A stretch of 64,000 nt of DNA from BQJU01 sp964015035 (GTDB lineage: Bacteria; Bacteroidota; Bacteroidia; Chitinophagales; Saprospiraceae): positions 1 to 64,000 of the forward strand of contig CAXHCA010000002.1 in NCBI GenBank assembly GCA_964015035.1, written 5' to 3'. A model generated the notes under the pieces. The model worked only from the letters and a program-made list of their open reading frames with translations, searched no databases and was not told the DNA's origin. A program made the translations under genes and the position numbers. Every line of letters starts with the position of its first letter. Position 1 is the first letter of the stretch. Shown piece by piece: positions 7,466 through 15,896 of this stretch.

Positions 7466-9754
7466 CTATTTTATCCCAAGGATAAGTTTTAAGGTGGGTA
7501 ACACGACTTCTCTGCGTTTATCACTCATGGCTACGGCGATAGATTCATTGGCTGGCGTTGAGGTGCCAAACCGGGCCAATTCCATCATTTTTCGGCGTTC
7601 GGCGCCACTGAAATTGGCAAAGGTTCGGCGCAATAAGGGCAACACTTCCGTGAAGACATCCATCGATAATGCCTTGATCCACTCGTCGAGTAATTGCCAT
7701 AATTCCGGATGATGGATGAGTAGCAATCCACTGCCATGCATAAACCCTTCCACCCACAGTGCAATGGCCAGAGAGCTATTGCCGGTAGAGAGGGCCAATT
7801 GCATGGCCTTTTGGGTGGTTGCAATGCTATAGATACCTTTGTCGAATAGCAGTCGAGTACTTGCGCCACGGAGCTTTTCGTGCGTTGCCAAATCGGAGGC
7901 GAGTCGCTCCATGGTAGCCAACCATTGATCGGTATAATCTTCGTTGTTGAGCAAGGCAATGGCCCGGTTGTTTTGCACGATCTGATTGAAGATGACATCC
8001 GCCATTTCCTCATCAATATTGATGCAAATGCCAGGCAGCCCGATGCAGATTCGGGGGATGAGTTCGCTGATCAATTGGGCCAACGCCTGCACATTGGTTT
8101 TGCGTACATCACCGTACAGGATGATGTCGATGAGAGCGGGCAAACTTTCCATTAGAAAAAAGACATCCTGGGTCAAGGCCGCCAATCGCTGAAGGTGTTG
8201 CATGAGCTCGTCGATGGCTTTTTGCAAATCGGCGCGAAGCACTTCTCTCACCAATGCGGTGAGTTCGGCCAGGCGGTCCATTTCCGGTGCTCGTTGTAGC
8301 ACTCGAGCGAGGGCAGCATCATGTACCGTATTGCCCCACATTCCGGCTTCAATGAGTGTGATGGAAAAGTCGGGTTTCCAGTGCATTTGCCAGTATTCCC
8401 AGAAACTCCCTTGTTCATTCCCGGAATTTTCCTGCAGCTCTCCCCAATCAATGCCCAAGATATTCAGGCGATGTAGCAAATGGCTTTTTAGTAAATCAGG
8501 CTCGTTGCGCAGGTCAATGCCGCCATGTGGTTTGCTGGCGGTAGCTTTGAGCCATTGCACTTCTGGATTGCCCCAATATTTAGAGAGGCGGGTCTTTTTG
8601 ATCAGGCTTTCCAAATCCTTTTGTAGCGGAATCACCGGGATTTCAGGGGGCACTTTACCTACTTTATCGCCAACTACGAGTGCCTTGTGGATCAAGTCCA
8701 ATTGCGCTTGACTGCCTTCACAAAAGACACTTAAGGCAGCGGCTTCCATTTCGTCCAATCCCGGCAATGGCATTTTGCGTAGCCCGGTCAGGCTGTGTGC
8801 CAATCGAGTAGCCTCCAACACATGGGCGGGAGAGGCATCCAGGGCTTGTTTGCGAAGCAAGTGAGCGACCTGTGCCATCCAATAAGGAACAACCTCTTCG
8901 CGATGCTGGTATAGCATTTCATACCAAGCAGGAGAAATTACACCGGCACTATAACCGCTCCGGGTAGCGAGTCGGTCGTAGCTCCAGGGGATCCATGTGG
9001 AGCTGACTTTGGTTTTGGCCAATCCTTTGAGCAGGGCGTTGTCTTGAGTCGCTTTGATTCGCGCATAGTCCGCCAAGGCAGGTACATGCCAGGCACCACA
9101 CACCACTGCAATGCGTTGATAACCATCCTTGACGGCCTTGCGGATGAGTTTCCTCATGTGGGCTTCTCGCAATAGGGTGCGGGCACTTTCCTGGCGGCCC
9201 AGTTCCCGTCGCAGAGCGTTGATCAACTCACCGATGGCACGGAAAATATCGATATCATTGTTCTTTGTTTCAAAGGTTGCTTCCCACCACCGTTCGCTAT
9301 CAGTATAACCGGCTATTTCCGCCATAAAACTCAAGGGGTCCCGCATGATGCGTTGCTCTTCAGCGGAGGCAGGGTGATGGCTGACTTTCATCTGTCGACT
9401 TTCCTGTTCTTTTTGGTCGAGAGCAAATTGAATGGCCATTGGTAGATCGATAAACTGGACAGGAATGTCTTGCTGTAGTCCGTAGCGCATGGCCTGCCAT
9501 TCCGGAGAAAAGGTAGCAAAAGGATAGTAGGCCGCTTGATTGAGGTTGGTGGTATTATAGATGAGGAGGGCGACTGGCGGTTGTAGTTTGATGTTTTTGA
9601 CAAAACGAATGTCTGAATTGGCATCAAAAGGCCCTTCAATCAATAAACAATCTGGTTGTAATGTTTCTAGCGCCCGCTCCAAACTACGTGCCGATCCCGG
9701 TCCGTGGTGACGGATGCCAAAAAGCTGAACGGGACCTTGGGCGTTGCTACTCAT
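7466..9754 (-). CDS. DUF5682 family protein
   Basis: A 762-residue soluble protein. The N-terminus VQLFGIRHHGPGSARSL, then LQPDCLLIEGP and later VVCGAWHVPAL (about residues 218-228), matches DUF5682, which resembles the TraB/erythromycin-esterase-like fold. The family is usually encoded in a cluster with a MoxR AAA ATPase, a SWIM-domain protein and VWA-domain proteins, thought to form a chaperone-like complex. None of those partners is next to it here. Long helical segments make up the C-terminal two thirds. Biochemical function is unknown. Confidence 0.78.
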   Translation of the reverse strand: MSSNAQGPVQLFGIRHHGPGSARSLERALETLQPDCLLIEGPFDANSDIRFVKNIKLQPPVALLIYNTTNLNQAAYYPFATFSPEWQAMRYGLQQDIPVQFIDLPMAIQFALDQKEQESRQMKVSHHPASAEEQRIMRDPLSFMAEIAGYTDSERWWEATFETKNNDIDIFRAIGELINALRRELGRQESARTLLREAHMRKLIRKAVKDGYQRIAVVCGAWHVPALADYARIKATQDNALLKGLAKTKVSSTWIPWSYDRLATRSGYSAGVISPAWYEMLYQHREEVVPYWMAQVAHLLRKQALDASPAHVLEATRLAHSLTGLRKMPLPGLDEMEAAALSVFCEGSQAQLDLIHKALVVGDKVGKVPPEIPVIPLQKDLESLIKKTRLSKYWGNPEVQWLKATASKPHGGIDLRNEPDLLKSHLLHRLNILGIDWGELQENSGNEQGSFWEYWQMHWKPDFSITLIEAGMWGNTVHDAALARVLQRAPEMDRLAELTALVREVLRADLQKAIDELMQHLQRLAALTQDVFFLMESLPALIDIILYGDVRKTNVQALAQLISELIPRICIGLPGICINIDEEMADVIFNQIVQNNRAIALLNNEDYTDQWLATMERLASDLATHEKLRGASTRLLFDKGIYSIATTQKAMQLALSTGNSSLAIALWVEGFMHGSGLLLIHHPELWQLLDEWIKALSMDVFTEVLPLLRRTFANFSGAERRKMMELARFGTSTPANESIAVAMSDKRREVVLPTLKLILGIK

Positions 9755-10230
9755 CAGACCTTAGAGGTTTTAAAAAAAAATAAATGTTTTTATTTTTTAA
9801 ATATAAAACTTTTTATTAAATTGCAATGTCATTGACCTCATAAGCTTCGCCGGCGATTCTGTAGATGCGATCAAAAGCATCCTACCCTGACAGCTTTGTG
9901 CTGATGCGCGAGCTGTACGTAAGCTCCTGGTGGCCTGGCGGATGTGGGCGGGCTTTTTTATTACCCACCCTCTCCGGTTAGAAAGAAGTAATATCCCCTC
10001 GATGGCAGCTCGATTTTTCGAGTAGTGCTGCCTATGAGCTGTTGGCGCAGGGGGGAGGGGCAAAATAGCTTTTTTACTTCTAATTAGGGCGTCGCCCCTT
10101 ACCATAGAAATTCGTGTTTTTGGCTAGAAAATCCTCCCTCTTTTGGAAGCTGGCTTGTCTAGGTTAGGTGTTTGCCACAACCTTTTCCTCCAAACATGTT
10201 CTAAACGTTAAACCTCCCCAATGCACTCAG
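9755..10230. other. Gene-free region
   Basis: A very A/T-rich tract (9765-9830) lies directly upstream of the DUF5682 start and probably holds its promoter. The rest is G/C-richer, with imperfect hairpins such as the one around 10004-10034. A 102-codon minus-strand frame at 9797-10105 has no recognisable pattern and is not called. A fragment of the window's repeat end lies at 10185-10203. Confidence 0.5.
10185..10203. repeat. Solitary repeat end
   Basis: TCCTCCAAACATGTTCTAA matches the right-hand terminal motif of the intergenic repeat family (compare CCTCCAAACATGTTCTCT at 42128-42145). No partner end is nearby. Confidence 0.5.
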
Positions 10231-11616
10231 TTACAACCCATACTGATCAAGCAAATATACCAATGACGTCATCGCAGCAGCACCCAGCGCCAATTCTCTG
10301 GCGTTGACTACCGCAAAGACATCGGCAGCCGTATGGTGAAAGTCGAAGTAACGTTGAGAATCTGGCTTTAGGCCAAACAACAATCCCTTTTGAGGTTTTA
10401 GTCCGGAAATATCGGCACCGGAACCGCCCTTTTCCAACGTTAGTCCGTAAGGTTCTAATAGAGGCAGCCATTGATTGACCTTTTTAAATTTCTTTTGAAA
10501 AACCGATTCGTCGCCGTCGCAGGTGAAGCCTCGAGGAGTAAATCCGCCACGGTCAGATTCAATGGCGGCAAGGTGCATGACATTTTGTCCCAAGGCGTAA
10601 TCCCAATAGGCGCGTCCGCCAGCCAGACCGTTTTCTTCATTCATGAAAAGTACACAACGGATGGTCCGCTTGGGTTGATAGTTCAACTTTTTAAGCAATC
10701 GTAAGACTTCCATCGATTGCACACAACCACTCCCATCGTCGTGAGCACCAGTCCCCACATCCCAGGAATCGAGATGCCCACCTACCAGAATGATCTCTTC
10801 GGGGTATTCACTGCCGCGGATTTCACCGATCACATTATAAGATCGTTTTTTTTCCAGCATTTGGCAAGTAGAGCGCATATAGACCCGCACGGCATCGTCT
10901 CTGAGCAAATCACTCAATAATTCTGCATCATTGGTGCTGATGGCAATGGCGGGAATAGGTTCGATATCTTCAGCGTAATAAAGCCCTCCGGTATGTGGCA
11001 CATCATCCAGTTGATTGGTCATGGACCGGACCAGCACCCCAACGGCGCCATATTTGGAAGCGCGTGACGCCCCTGCACCGCGTTGATCTACCGCCCCGCC
11101 ATAGGCATTGAATGTATTGAGTTGAGTGGGATCCATCGGGCGGTTGTAAAAAACGATGCGACCTTCCACCGCTTCCCGTCCGAGTTTGTCTACTTCATCG
11201 AGGCTTTTGACTTCAATGACTTCTGCGGTAATACCTCGTGGACCGGTACCTACGGAATTGCCAAGGGCAAGGGCCTTGAGTTCTATCGAACCCATCCGCC
11301 GAGAATTGACAATTTTTACCGTTTCTTTATCTCCCCGGACCCAATGAGGCACCATACAAGGCTGAAGCCAAATGCTATCTAATCCCAATGTATCCATCAT
11401 TTGACGAGTATACTCTACCGCTGCTGATGCTCCTGGCGAACCGGCCAGTCGATGGCCAATTTGGTTGGTTAAAGCGTCGAGCCATTGATAAGCGCTACCA
11501 TCTAATAAGGCAGTATCATAGATCTTTCGGATAAAAAAAGCGTCCTCTTGTTGAGCAAATATTCCTGAAAAGAGGCTGGAAATCAGAAAAAAGGGGAGGA
11601 TTATAATTTTTTTCAT
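10231..11616 (-). CDS. M28 family zinc peptidase, secreted
   Basis: A 461-residue exported protein. The start is placed at 11616 because it is followed at once by a Sec signal peptide (MKKIIILPFFLISSLFSGIFA) whose cleavage would fall before QQED; a 42-residue upstream extension is open but implausible. M28 zinc ligands and catalytic residues are visible as GGHLDSWD, HDDGSG, MNEENG, ESDRGG and the late FHHTAADV histidine. A PA-like insertion probably lies between residues 110 and 230. It should act as an aminopeptidase or carboxypeptidase in the periplasm or outside the cell. It is monocistronic. Confidence 0.88.
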   Translation of the reverse strand: MKKIIILPFFLISSLFSGIFAQQEDAFFIRKIYDTALLDGSAYQWLDALTNQIGHRLAGSPGASAAVEYTRQMMDTLGLDSIWLQPCMVPHWVRGDKETVKIVNSRRMGSIELKALALGNSVGTGPRGITAEVIEVKSLDEVDKLGREAVEGRIVFYNRPMDPTQLNTFNAYGGAVDQRGAGASRASKYGAVGVLVRSMTNQLDDVPHTGGLYYAEDIEPIPAIAISTNDAELLSDLLRDDAVRVYMRSTCQMLEKKRSYNVIGEIRGSEYPEEIILVGGHLDSWDVGTGAHDDGSGCVQSMEVLRLLKKLNYQPKRTIRCVLFMNEENGLAGGRAYWDYALGQNVMHLAAIESDRGGFTPRGFTCDGDESVFQKKFKKVNQWLPLLEPYGLTLEKGGSGADISGLKPQKGLLFGLKPDSQRYFDFHHTAADVFAVVNARELALGAAAMTSLVYLLDQYGL

Positions 11617-11936
11617 AATTTTTTTTTGTGCTGGAAGATCAGAAATTCTTGGCAAGAATCCTTGGCCCAGGCAAAATTTTATCAATCCTGAAATTTTTTT
11701 TGAAAAAAATCCCATTGGTGAAATAAACAAAAATTCGGCCAAAGCCAGAATCGTAAAATAAAATTTCTAAATGCCTGGAAATACTTATCCAATTGATTAA
11801 ATGAAAAAAAAGCTATCCACTTTTAATTCAAGGCGATAACTCCATGGTGTCGGGAAATTATAGGATTTTTAAAAGAAATCTTTTACTTTAGTATTCAGAA
11901 TTGAAAAACAATATTAATTTTTTATTAATTTTGTAA
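11617..11936. other. A/T-rich upstream region of the M28 gene
   Basis: No gene is visible. Long A and T runs dominate. It must hold the minus-strand promoter of the M28 peptidase gene, but no box is clear enough to call. Confidence 0.5.
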
Positions 11937-11967
11937 TTGTATTTTTTACAATAAGTGTGTATCTTTG
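11937..11967 (+). promoter_or_regulatory. Bacteroidota promoter for a small RNA
   Basis: TTG (11937-11939) and TATCTTTG (11960-11967) are separated by 20 bases, an exact fit to the TTG-N19-21-TAnnTTTG consensus. Transcription would start near 11974. No protein gene follows; an intrinsic terminator lies about 95 bases downstream. Confidence 0.65.
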
Positions 11968-11973
11968 CATTAG

Positions 11974-12069
11974 CAATTGAAAAAACCCCTTCGGGGACTA
12001 AAAATATAATTTGGTTTTATTTGGTTAGGGCTGAGGTAGTGCTGTGGTGGCACTGCCTCATTTTTTTTT
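11974..12069 (+). ncRNA. Candidate small RNA of about 95 nt
   Basis: The segment lies between a consensus promoter and a strong intrinsic terminator. It has a small CCCC-TTC-GGGG hairpin near its start, an A/T-rich centre and the terminator stem at its end. No open frame with a start codon is present. I do not recognise an RNA family; the ends are estimated from the promoter and the T-run. Confidence 0.45.
12033..12069 (+). terminator. Intrinsic terminator of the small RNA
   Basis: GAGGTAGTGC (12033-12042) pairs with GCACTGCCTC (12050-12059) with one G-U pair and a 7-base loop, followed by A and nine T residues. Confidence 0.75.
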
Positions 12070-12148
12070 CCTCATTTCCATCAAAACAACCCCCGCAAAA
12101 AAGATTTACTTTTTTTTGAGACAAATTAGAGATTAGATTTTTTTTTAA

Positions 12149-12156
12149 TATCTTTG
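12149..12156 (+). promoter_or_regulatory. -7 box upstream of a second non-coding transcript
   Basis: TATCTTTG fits TAnnTTTG. The nearest TTG upstream (ending at 12118) is about 30 bases away, longer than usual, so the promoter is less certain than the one at 11937. Confidence 0.45.
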
Positions 12157-12162
12157 TTAAAC

Positions 12163-12565
12163 ATACCTAACTAATTTTCTCTCCCCCCCAACATGAATTT
12201 ATGTTGTTTTCAACACCCATCCCAAACCGGATTTTTCTTTTTGAATTAGTTAGGCTCTTTATCTTCCGGCAGTGCTTTTGACTACCAAAACAAAGACTAT
12301 AGAAATATTGATACTAAGGGGCCAAAGAAGAATAAGTTGTCTGTTTCCGGCGAGTTATTTGCGATCAGACTAGGCAAGGATTTGAGTAACGAAACCGGGA
12401 GCAAAGGAGCTGCATCAAATGGGGCAGTCATTCTTCGCAGCCCCTAACCATTGGTGATTCCCACAGGGCACCGATACTAGCCATGTAAAGCGTTAACCCT
12501 TCACACTATTTAAAACACTAAACACTATTCGAACGGAGTACAGGTTGCCTGTGCTCCGTTTTTTA
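12163..12565 (+). ncRNA. Candidate structured RNA or decayed gene, about 400 nt
   Basis: This stretch between a -7 box and a strong terminator has no complete gene. CCTAACTAATT (12166-12176) pairs perfectly with AATTAGTTAGG (12244-12254), closing a 5' domain. Further stems are GGGGC/GCCCC (12421-12444) and GGTG/CACC (12453-12472). An 18-codon frame (ATG 12194) ends in TAG, and the same frame then stays open for about 60 codons without a start. It could be a structured RNA with a leader peptide or the remains of a small gene. I looked for RNase P, tmRNA, SRP and 6S hallmarks and found none. Confidence 0.35.
12532..12565 (+). terminator. Intrinsic terminator
   Basis: A 13-bp stem (12532-12544 with 12548-12560, one U-G pair, TTG loop) is followed by TTTT on the plus strand. 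The minus-strand side has no T-run, so it ends plus-strand transcription. Confidence 0.75.
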
Positions 12566-12584
12566 CTAAAAAGGCGCTATAATT

Positions 12585-13148
12585 TTAGTGTGCTTCGCGT
12601 AAGAATCGAACTTCAACCAGCAAATCCTGCGCACTGGCGAGTTGTACATTTTCTTTACTGTGGATAGTGTAGCCAATCAGCGGATCATAAATTAGACTTT
12701 GATCCAGGTTGGCGATGGCAGAAGTAGTGTAGTTGTCAATTTCCACTTTTGACACTTCTGTTCCTTCAAAAGTGATAATTAAACGGCGTGTCTTGAGATC
12801 TTCATTCTGCGCAATATATCGGAGTTGACCCAATTGATCATTGACCATGATGCTGTCAATGGTATATTGATCGCGCCAGGCCGGGCGATTGATGTCCGCC
12901 TTTAAGAAGACTAACAATTCCTTTTGATAGTCGAGCTGTTCAACGGTTTTTCCTTCCTCCTCTTCATTCAGCACAATCCGTTTTTCTACGCGCGGCTGCT
13001 CTGCCTGTAATAGGTCAATTTGTGCCTGAAAGTATCCTGCCAAGTCAAAAAATGCCTTGCTTTCAACGTTTTTTTGTTGCTGCTCCTCTGGCTGGCAGGC
13101 CAGGGTAAGTGATATGAAGCCTAGGGCGAGTAAATACGGATATTTCAT
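12585..13148 (-). CDS. Hypothetical lipoprotein
   Basis: A 187-residue protein with a short signal segment and lipobox LTLAC (Cys18), so it is probably anchored in the envelope. The mature part starts with Gln/Glu-rich sequence and has alternating charged strands. I do not recognise a family. Its presumed promoter region is shared with a copy of the intergenic repeat starting 36 bases away. Confidence 0.7.
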   Translation of the reverse strand: MKYPYLLALGFISLTLACQPEEQQQKNVESKAFFDLAGYFQAQIDLLQAEQPRVEKRIVLNEEEEGKTVEQLDYQKELLVFLKADINRPAWRDQYTIDSIMVNDQLGQLRYIAQNEDLKTRRLIITFEGTEVSKVEIDNYTTSAIANLDQSLIYDPLIGYTIHSKENVQLASAQDLLVEVRFLREAH

Positions 13149-13183
13149 AACCTTGAATTAAAGAAAATGCCTTGCCGGTATTG

Positions 13184-13379
13184 AGTGTATGTTTGGAGGT
13201 AGTCCCTGAAGTATATTCGGGCAAGCTATTTAGTCCTGGTAAAACCGGGATTTTGGAACCTCACTTCGACTATTTTTTCGTCCGTCTCGGCTCAGCCGAG
13301 ATGCACTCAAAAATGAGCCTCGTGAGAACCCCAAACCTGCAATTTTCGCTGCTAAAGTATCACCTCCAAACCTGCACTG
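13184..13379. repeat. Intergenic repeat, type 1 copy
   Basis: The copy is bounded by AGTGTATGTTTGGAGGT on the left and ACCTCCAAACCTGCACT on the right, an imperfect terminal inverted repeat. Inside are two hairpins: CCTGGT-AAA-ACCGGG (13235-13249) and CGTCTCGGC-TCA-GCCGAGATG (13283-13303). The core is shared with the copies at 30809-30980 and 46860-47025. It lies between the lipoprotein gene and gpmI. No coding capacity is apparent. Confidence 0.8.
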
Positions 13380-13419
13380 AGCTATTTCATACTATAAGGA
13401 ACCGACACTGAGCACAAAA

Positions 13420-14958
13420 TTATCGTTGAATAAGCACTTTGCCATCCATTTCTGCGGGTGCTTCCATCTCTAACAAATTGAGCAGAGTAGGAGCGATATC
13501 TCCCAACTTTCCATCACTCAATTGGCTGCCGGCGGCTCGTTTGCTAACGTAAAAACAAGGCACCGGATTTTTGGTGTGGGCTGTATTGGGAGAGCCATCT
13601 TCGTTGACCATATAATCTGAGTTGCCATGGTCAGCAATAATGATGGCATCGTAGTTGTACTGATTCACGGCGGTGTCAATCAACTCTTTTAGACAACGAT
13701 CAACAGTTTCCGCTGCTTTCATAGCGGCCTTAAAATCACCAGTATGCCCCACCATGTCAGCATTGGCATAGTTTAAACAAATAAAATCGGGCTGATGTTT
13801 TTTAATATCTTCAATAATAGCATCAGTGATGCCTCTGGCACTCATTTCCGGCTGTAGATCGTAGGTCGCTACCTTGGGAGAGGGGATTAAAATGCGCCGT
13901 TCTCCCTCAAAAGGTTCCTCCCGTCCACCAGAGAAAAAGAAAGTAACATGGGGATATTTTTCCGTTTCGGCAATACGAACCTGACTTTTTCCGGCTTTCG
14001 CCAATATTTCACCAAGCGTGTTTTTTAGATCATCCTTGGTGAAGAGCACATGCACATTTTTAAAACTTTCCTCATACCGTGTCATCGTGAGGTAGTACAA
14101 ATCCAGTTTTTTCATGCCATAATCTGGAAAATCCTGTTGGGTCAATGCCGCCGAGATTTCCCGAGGACGGTCAGTACGGAAATTAAAACACAACAAGGCA
14201 TCACCCGATTCCAACTTGGCCACTGGAGTACCGTCTGCATTGGTGCAAACCAATGGTAAAATAAATTCATCGGTCTCTCCGGCATCATACCGCTGCTGCA
14301 TACTGGCCAGGATATCGTTGGTTTTTTCTCCTTCACTATGGACCATCACATCATAAGCCTTTTTGATGCGCTCCCATCGATTGTCGCGATCCATGGCATA
14401 ATAGCGGCCGACGACCGTAGCGAGCTTGGCCGATTGTTTGGCAATGTGGTCTTGTAAGTCCCGTAGATAACCGACACCACCCTTGGGATCTGTATCCCGA
14501 CCATCCATAAAGGCATGGATATAGACTCGGTCAAGTCCTGCTGCTGCACAAATATCACAAAGGGCCTTAAGGTGTGTAATATGAGAATGCACGCCACCAT
14601 CAGATACAAGTCCCATCAAGTGGAGAGCTTTGTTATTTTCTTTAGCGTATAGAATGCCTTTTTGCAGAGTTTCATTGCGTGCCAGGCTTCCATCCCGGAC
14701 TGCCTTATTAATGCGGGCCAGCTCCTGGTATACGATGCGACCGGCACCAATATTCAAGTGGCCGACCTCAGAATTGCCCATTTGCCCGTCGGGCAAACCT
14801 ACTTCTTCGCCATAGGTCACCAATTCGGAATTGGGATATTGATCGTATAGACTGTCAACAAAAGGGGTGTTGGCCTGCGCAATGGCACTGGCTTGGGGTT
14901 GTTGGCCGTGGCCCCAACCGTCCAGAATAATCAGTATAGCTTTTTTTTTCTGCATCAT
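13420..14958 (-). CDS. gpmI: 2,3-bisphosphoglycerate-independent phosphoglycerate mutase
   Basis: A 512-residue alkaline-phosphatase-superfamily enzyme that interconverts 3- and 2-phosphoglycerate in glycolysis and gluconeogenesis, with two Mn ions and a phosphoserine intermediate. The N-terminal LDGWG (metal Asp13), MGNSEVGH (catalytic Ser63), HAFMDGRDTDPKGG, RYYAMDRDNRW and the C-terminal IIADHGNSDYM metal motif are all present. Start ATG 14958 is chosen over a longer frame because a TAAATTTG -7 box lies only a few bases upstream; ATG 14955 is equally possible. Confidence 0.95.
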   Translation of the reverse strand: MMQKKKAILIILDGWGHGQQPQASAIAQANTPFVDSLYDQYPNSELVTYGEEVGLPDGQMGNSEVGHLNIGAGRIVYQELARINKAVRDGSLARNETLQKGILYAKENNKALHLMGLVSDGGVHSHITHLKALCDICAAAGLDRVYIHAFMDGRDTDPKGGVGYLRDLQDHIAKQSAKLATVVGRYYAMDRDNRWERIKKAYDVMVHSEGEKTNDILASMQQRYDAGETDEFILPLVCTNADGTPVAKLESGDALLCFNFRTDRPREISAALTQQDFPDYGMKKLDLYYLTMTRYEESFKNVHVLFTKDDLKNTLGEILAKAGKSQVRIAETEKYPHVTFFFSGGREEPFEGERRILIPSPKVATYDLQPEMSARGITDAIIEDIKKHQPDFICLNYANADMVGHTGDFKAAMKAAETVDRCLKELIDTAVNQYNYDAIIIADHGNSDYMVNEDGSPNTAHTKNPVPCFYVSKRAAGSQLSDGKLGDIAPTLLNLLEMEAPAEMDGKVLIQR

Positions 14959-14963
14959 GATCG

Positions 14964-14971
14964 CAAATTTA
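14964..14971 (-). promoter_or_regulatory. -7 box of gpmI
   Basis: On the minus strand TAAATTTG ends six bases before the first gpmI ATG, with a TTTGG sequence 23 bases upstream. The spacing implies an almost leaderless mRNA. Confidence 0.45.
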
Positions 14972-15413
14972 TACTTCTCGCCGTGGATTTGTACCAAAAT
15001 ATGCAATAAATCTCGCCGAGAGATTACAATTTCGGAGTTAGGCCATTCTACCTTATAAATAACTCACAAGGGGTAACAATTCCAGATATTCGGGGATAAA
15101 GAAGTAATTTTCTGCATGTAAAATGCGTTTTAAAAATGAATTTGCCCCTGATAGCAGGGGTGTTGATTGCAATCTTCTGATATTCAGTGGTTTGAGTTGG
15201 TTTTTGTTTTTCGATCTAGTTTTGCGAAAGCAATAAGGTTTCGAGATGATCGGCTTCATGAAAGTGGAATAAACCCTTAAAATCAAACATCGCCGGATAT
15301 AGAACGGTTACTTTTAGTAAAACGAACGTCAAAAAGAAAACAGTTAAACTCACGGCATGCGTTTGCGATATAACAAAAGATGCTGTAATTTGACTTAACA
15401 AAAGACAAAAATC
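14972..15413. other. Gene-free region between gpmI and a DUF4783 gene
   Basis: This divergent intergenic stretch contains a CCCCT/AGGGG hairpin near 15148-15163. Minus-strand frames at 15053-15401 are short, overlap one another and show no domain pattern, so they are not called. Promoters for both flanking genes are expected. Confidence 0.5.
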
Positions 15414-15794
15414 ATGAAATCAATTGTTTTTGTGTTGCTTTTAGCACCGAGTTTGACTTATGCTCAAGCTGATTTTTCCGCGATTACTCAGGCGATCAGT
15501 GCCGGAAACACGGAAGCATTGGCCAAGTATTTTGACAATTCTGTAGAAGTGGCTATTCTGGATAATGAGGATGTATATAATAAGGCTCAGGCAACCACGA
15601 TCGTCAAAGAGTTTTTTACCAAATACCAACCTCAGTCCTTTAGCCAGGTACACCAGGGAACTTCCCGCGGCAATGATTCCAAATATTGCATTGGAAACCT
15701 GGTAACCAATCAAGCCACCTTTCGGGTGTACATTTACCTGAAATCCGATGGACAAAAAAGTGCCATCCAGGAACTCAGGTTTGATAAACAGTAA
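15414..15794 (+). CDS. DUF4783 secreted protein
   Basis: A 126-residue protein with a cleavable signal peptide ending at SLTYAQA. The mature 107 residues have the NTF2/SnoaL-like pattern of DUF4783: AISAGNTEALAKYFDNSVEVAI, then KAQATTIVKEFF and a C-terminal strand ending IQELRFDK. The family is common in Bacteroidota and its function is unknown. A strong bidirectional terminator follows 20 bases after the stop. Confidence 0.82.
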   Translation: MKSIVFVLLLAPSLTYAQADFSAITQAISAGNTEALAKYFDNSVEVAILDNEDVYNKAQATTIVKEFFTKYQPQSFSQVHQGTSRGNDSKYCIGNLVTNQATFRVYIYLKSDGQKSAIQELRFDKQ

Positions 15795-15813
15795 TCCATA
15801 AATTCCATAAATT

Positions 15814-15852
15814 AAAAAGAGGTTTATCATCCGTGGTAAACCTCTTTTTTCT
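15814..15852 (+). terminator. Bidirectional intrinsic terminator
   Basis: A 15-bp stem (15815-15829 with 15834-15848, one wobble pair, 4-base loop) is flanked by A residues on the left and T residues on the right. It can end both the DUF4783 transcript and the converging lipoprotein transcript. Confidence 0.85.
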
Positions 15853-15896
15853 TTTGCCAAGAATATAAATCGCGATTCTGCACTAACCTCCTCTCC

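Noticed and set aside
9797..10105. A 102-codon minus-strand frame upstream of the DUF5682 gene
   Set aside because: Low-complexity basic translation without any family pattern, in a hairpin-containing region.
12163..12565. Assignment of the 400-nt region to RNase P RNA, tmRNA, SRP RNA or 6S RNA
   Set aside because: The conserved motifs of these RNAs (for example the GAGGAAAGTCC box of RNase P or the GGTTCGA-type end of tmRNA) are absent.
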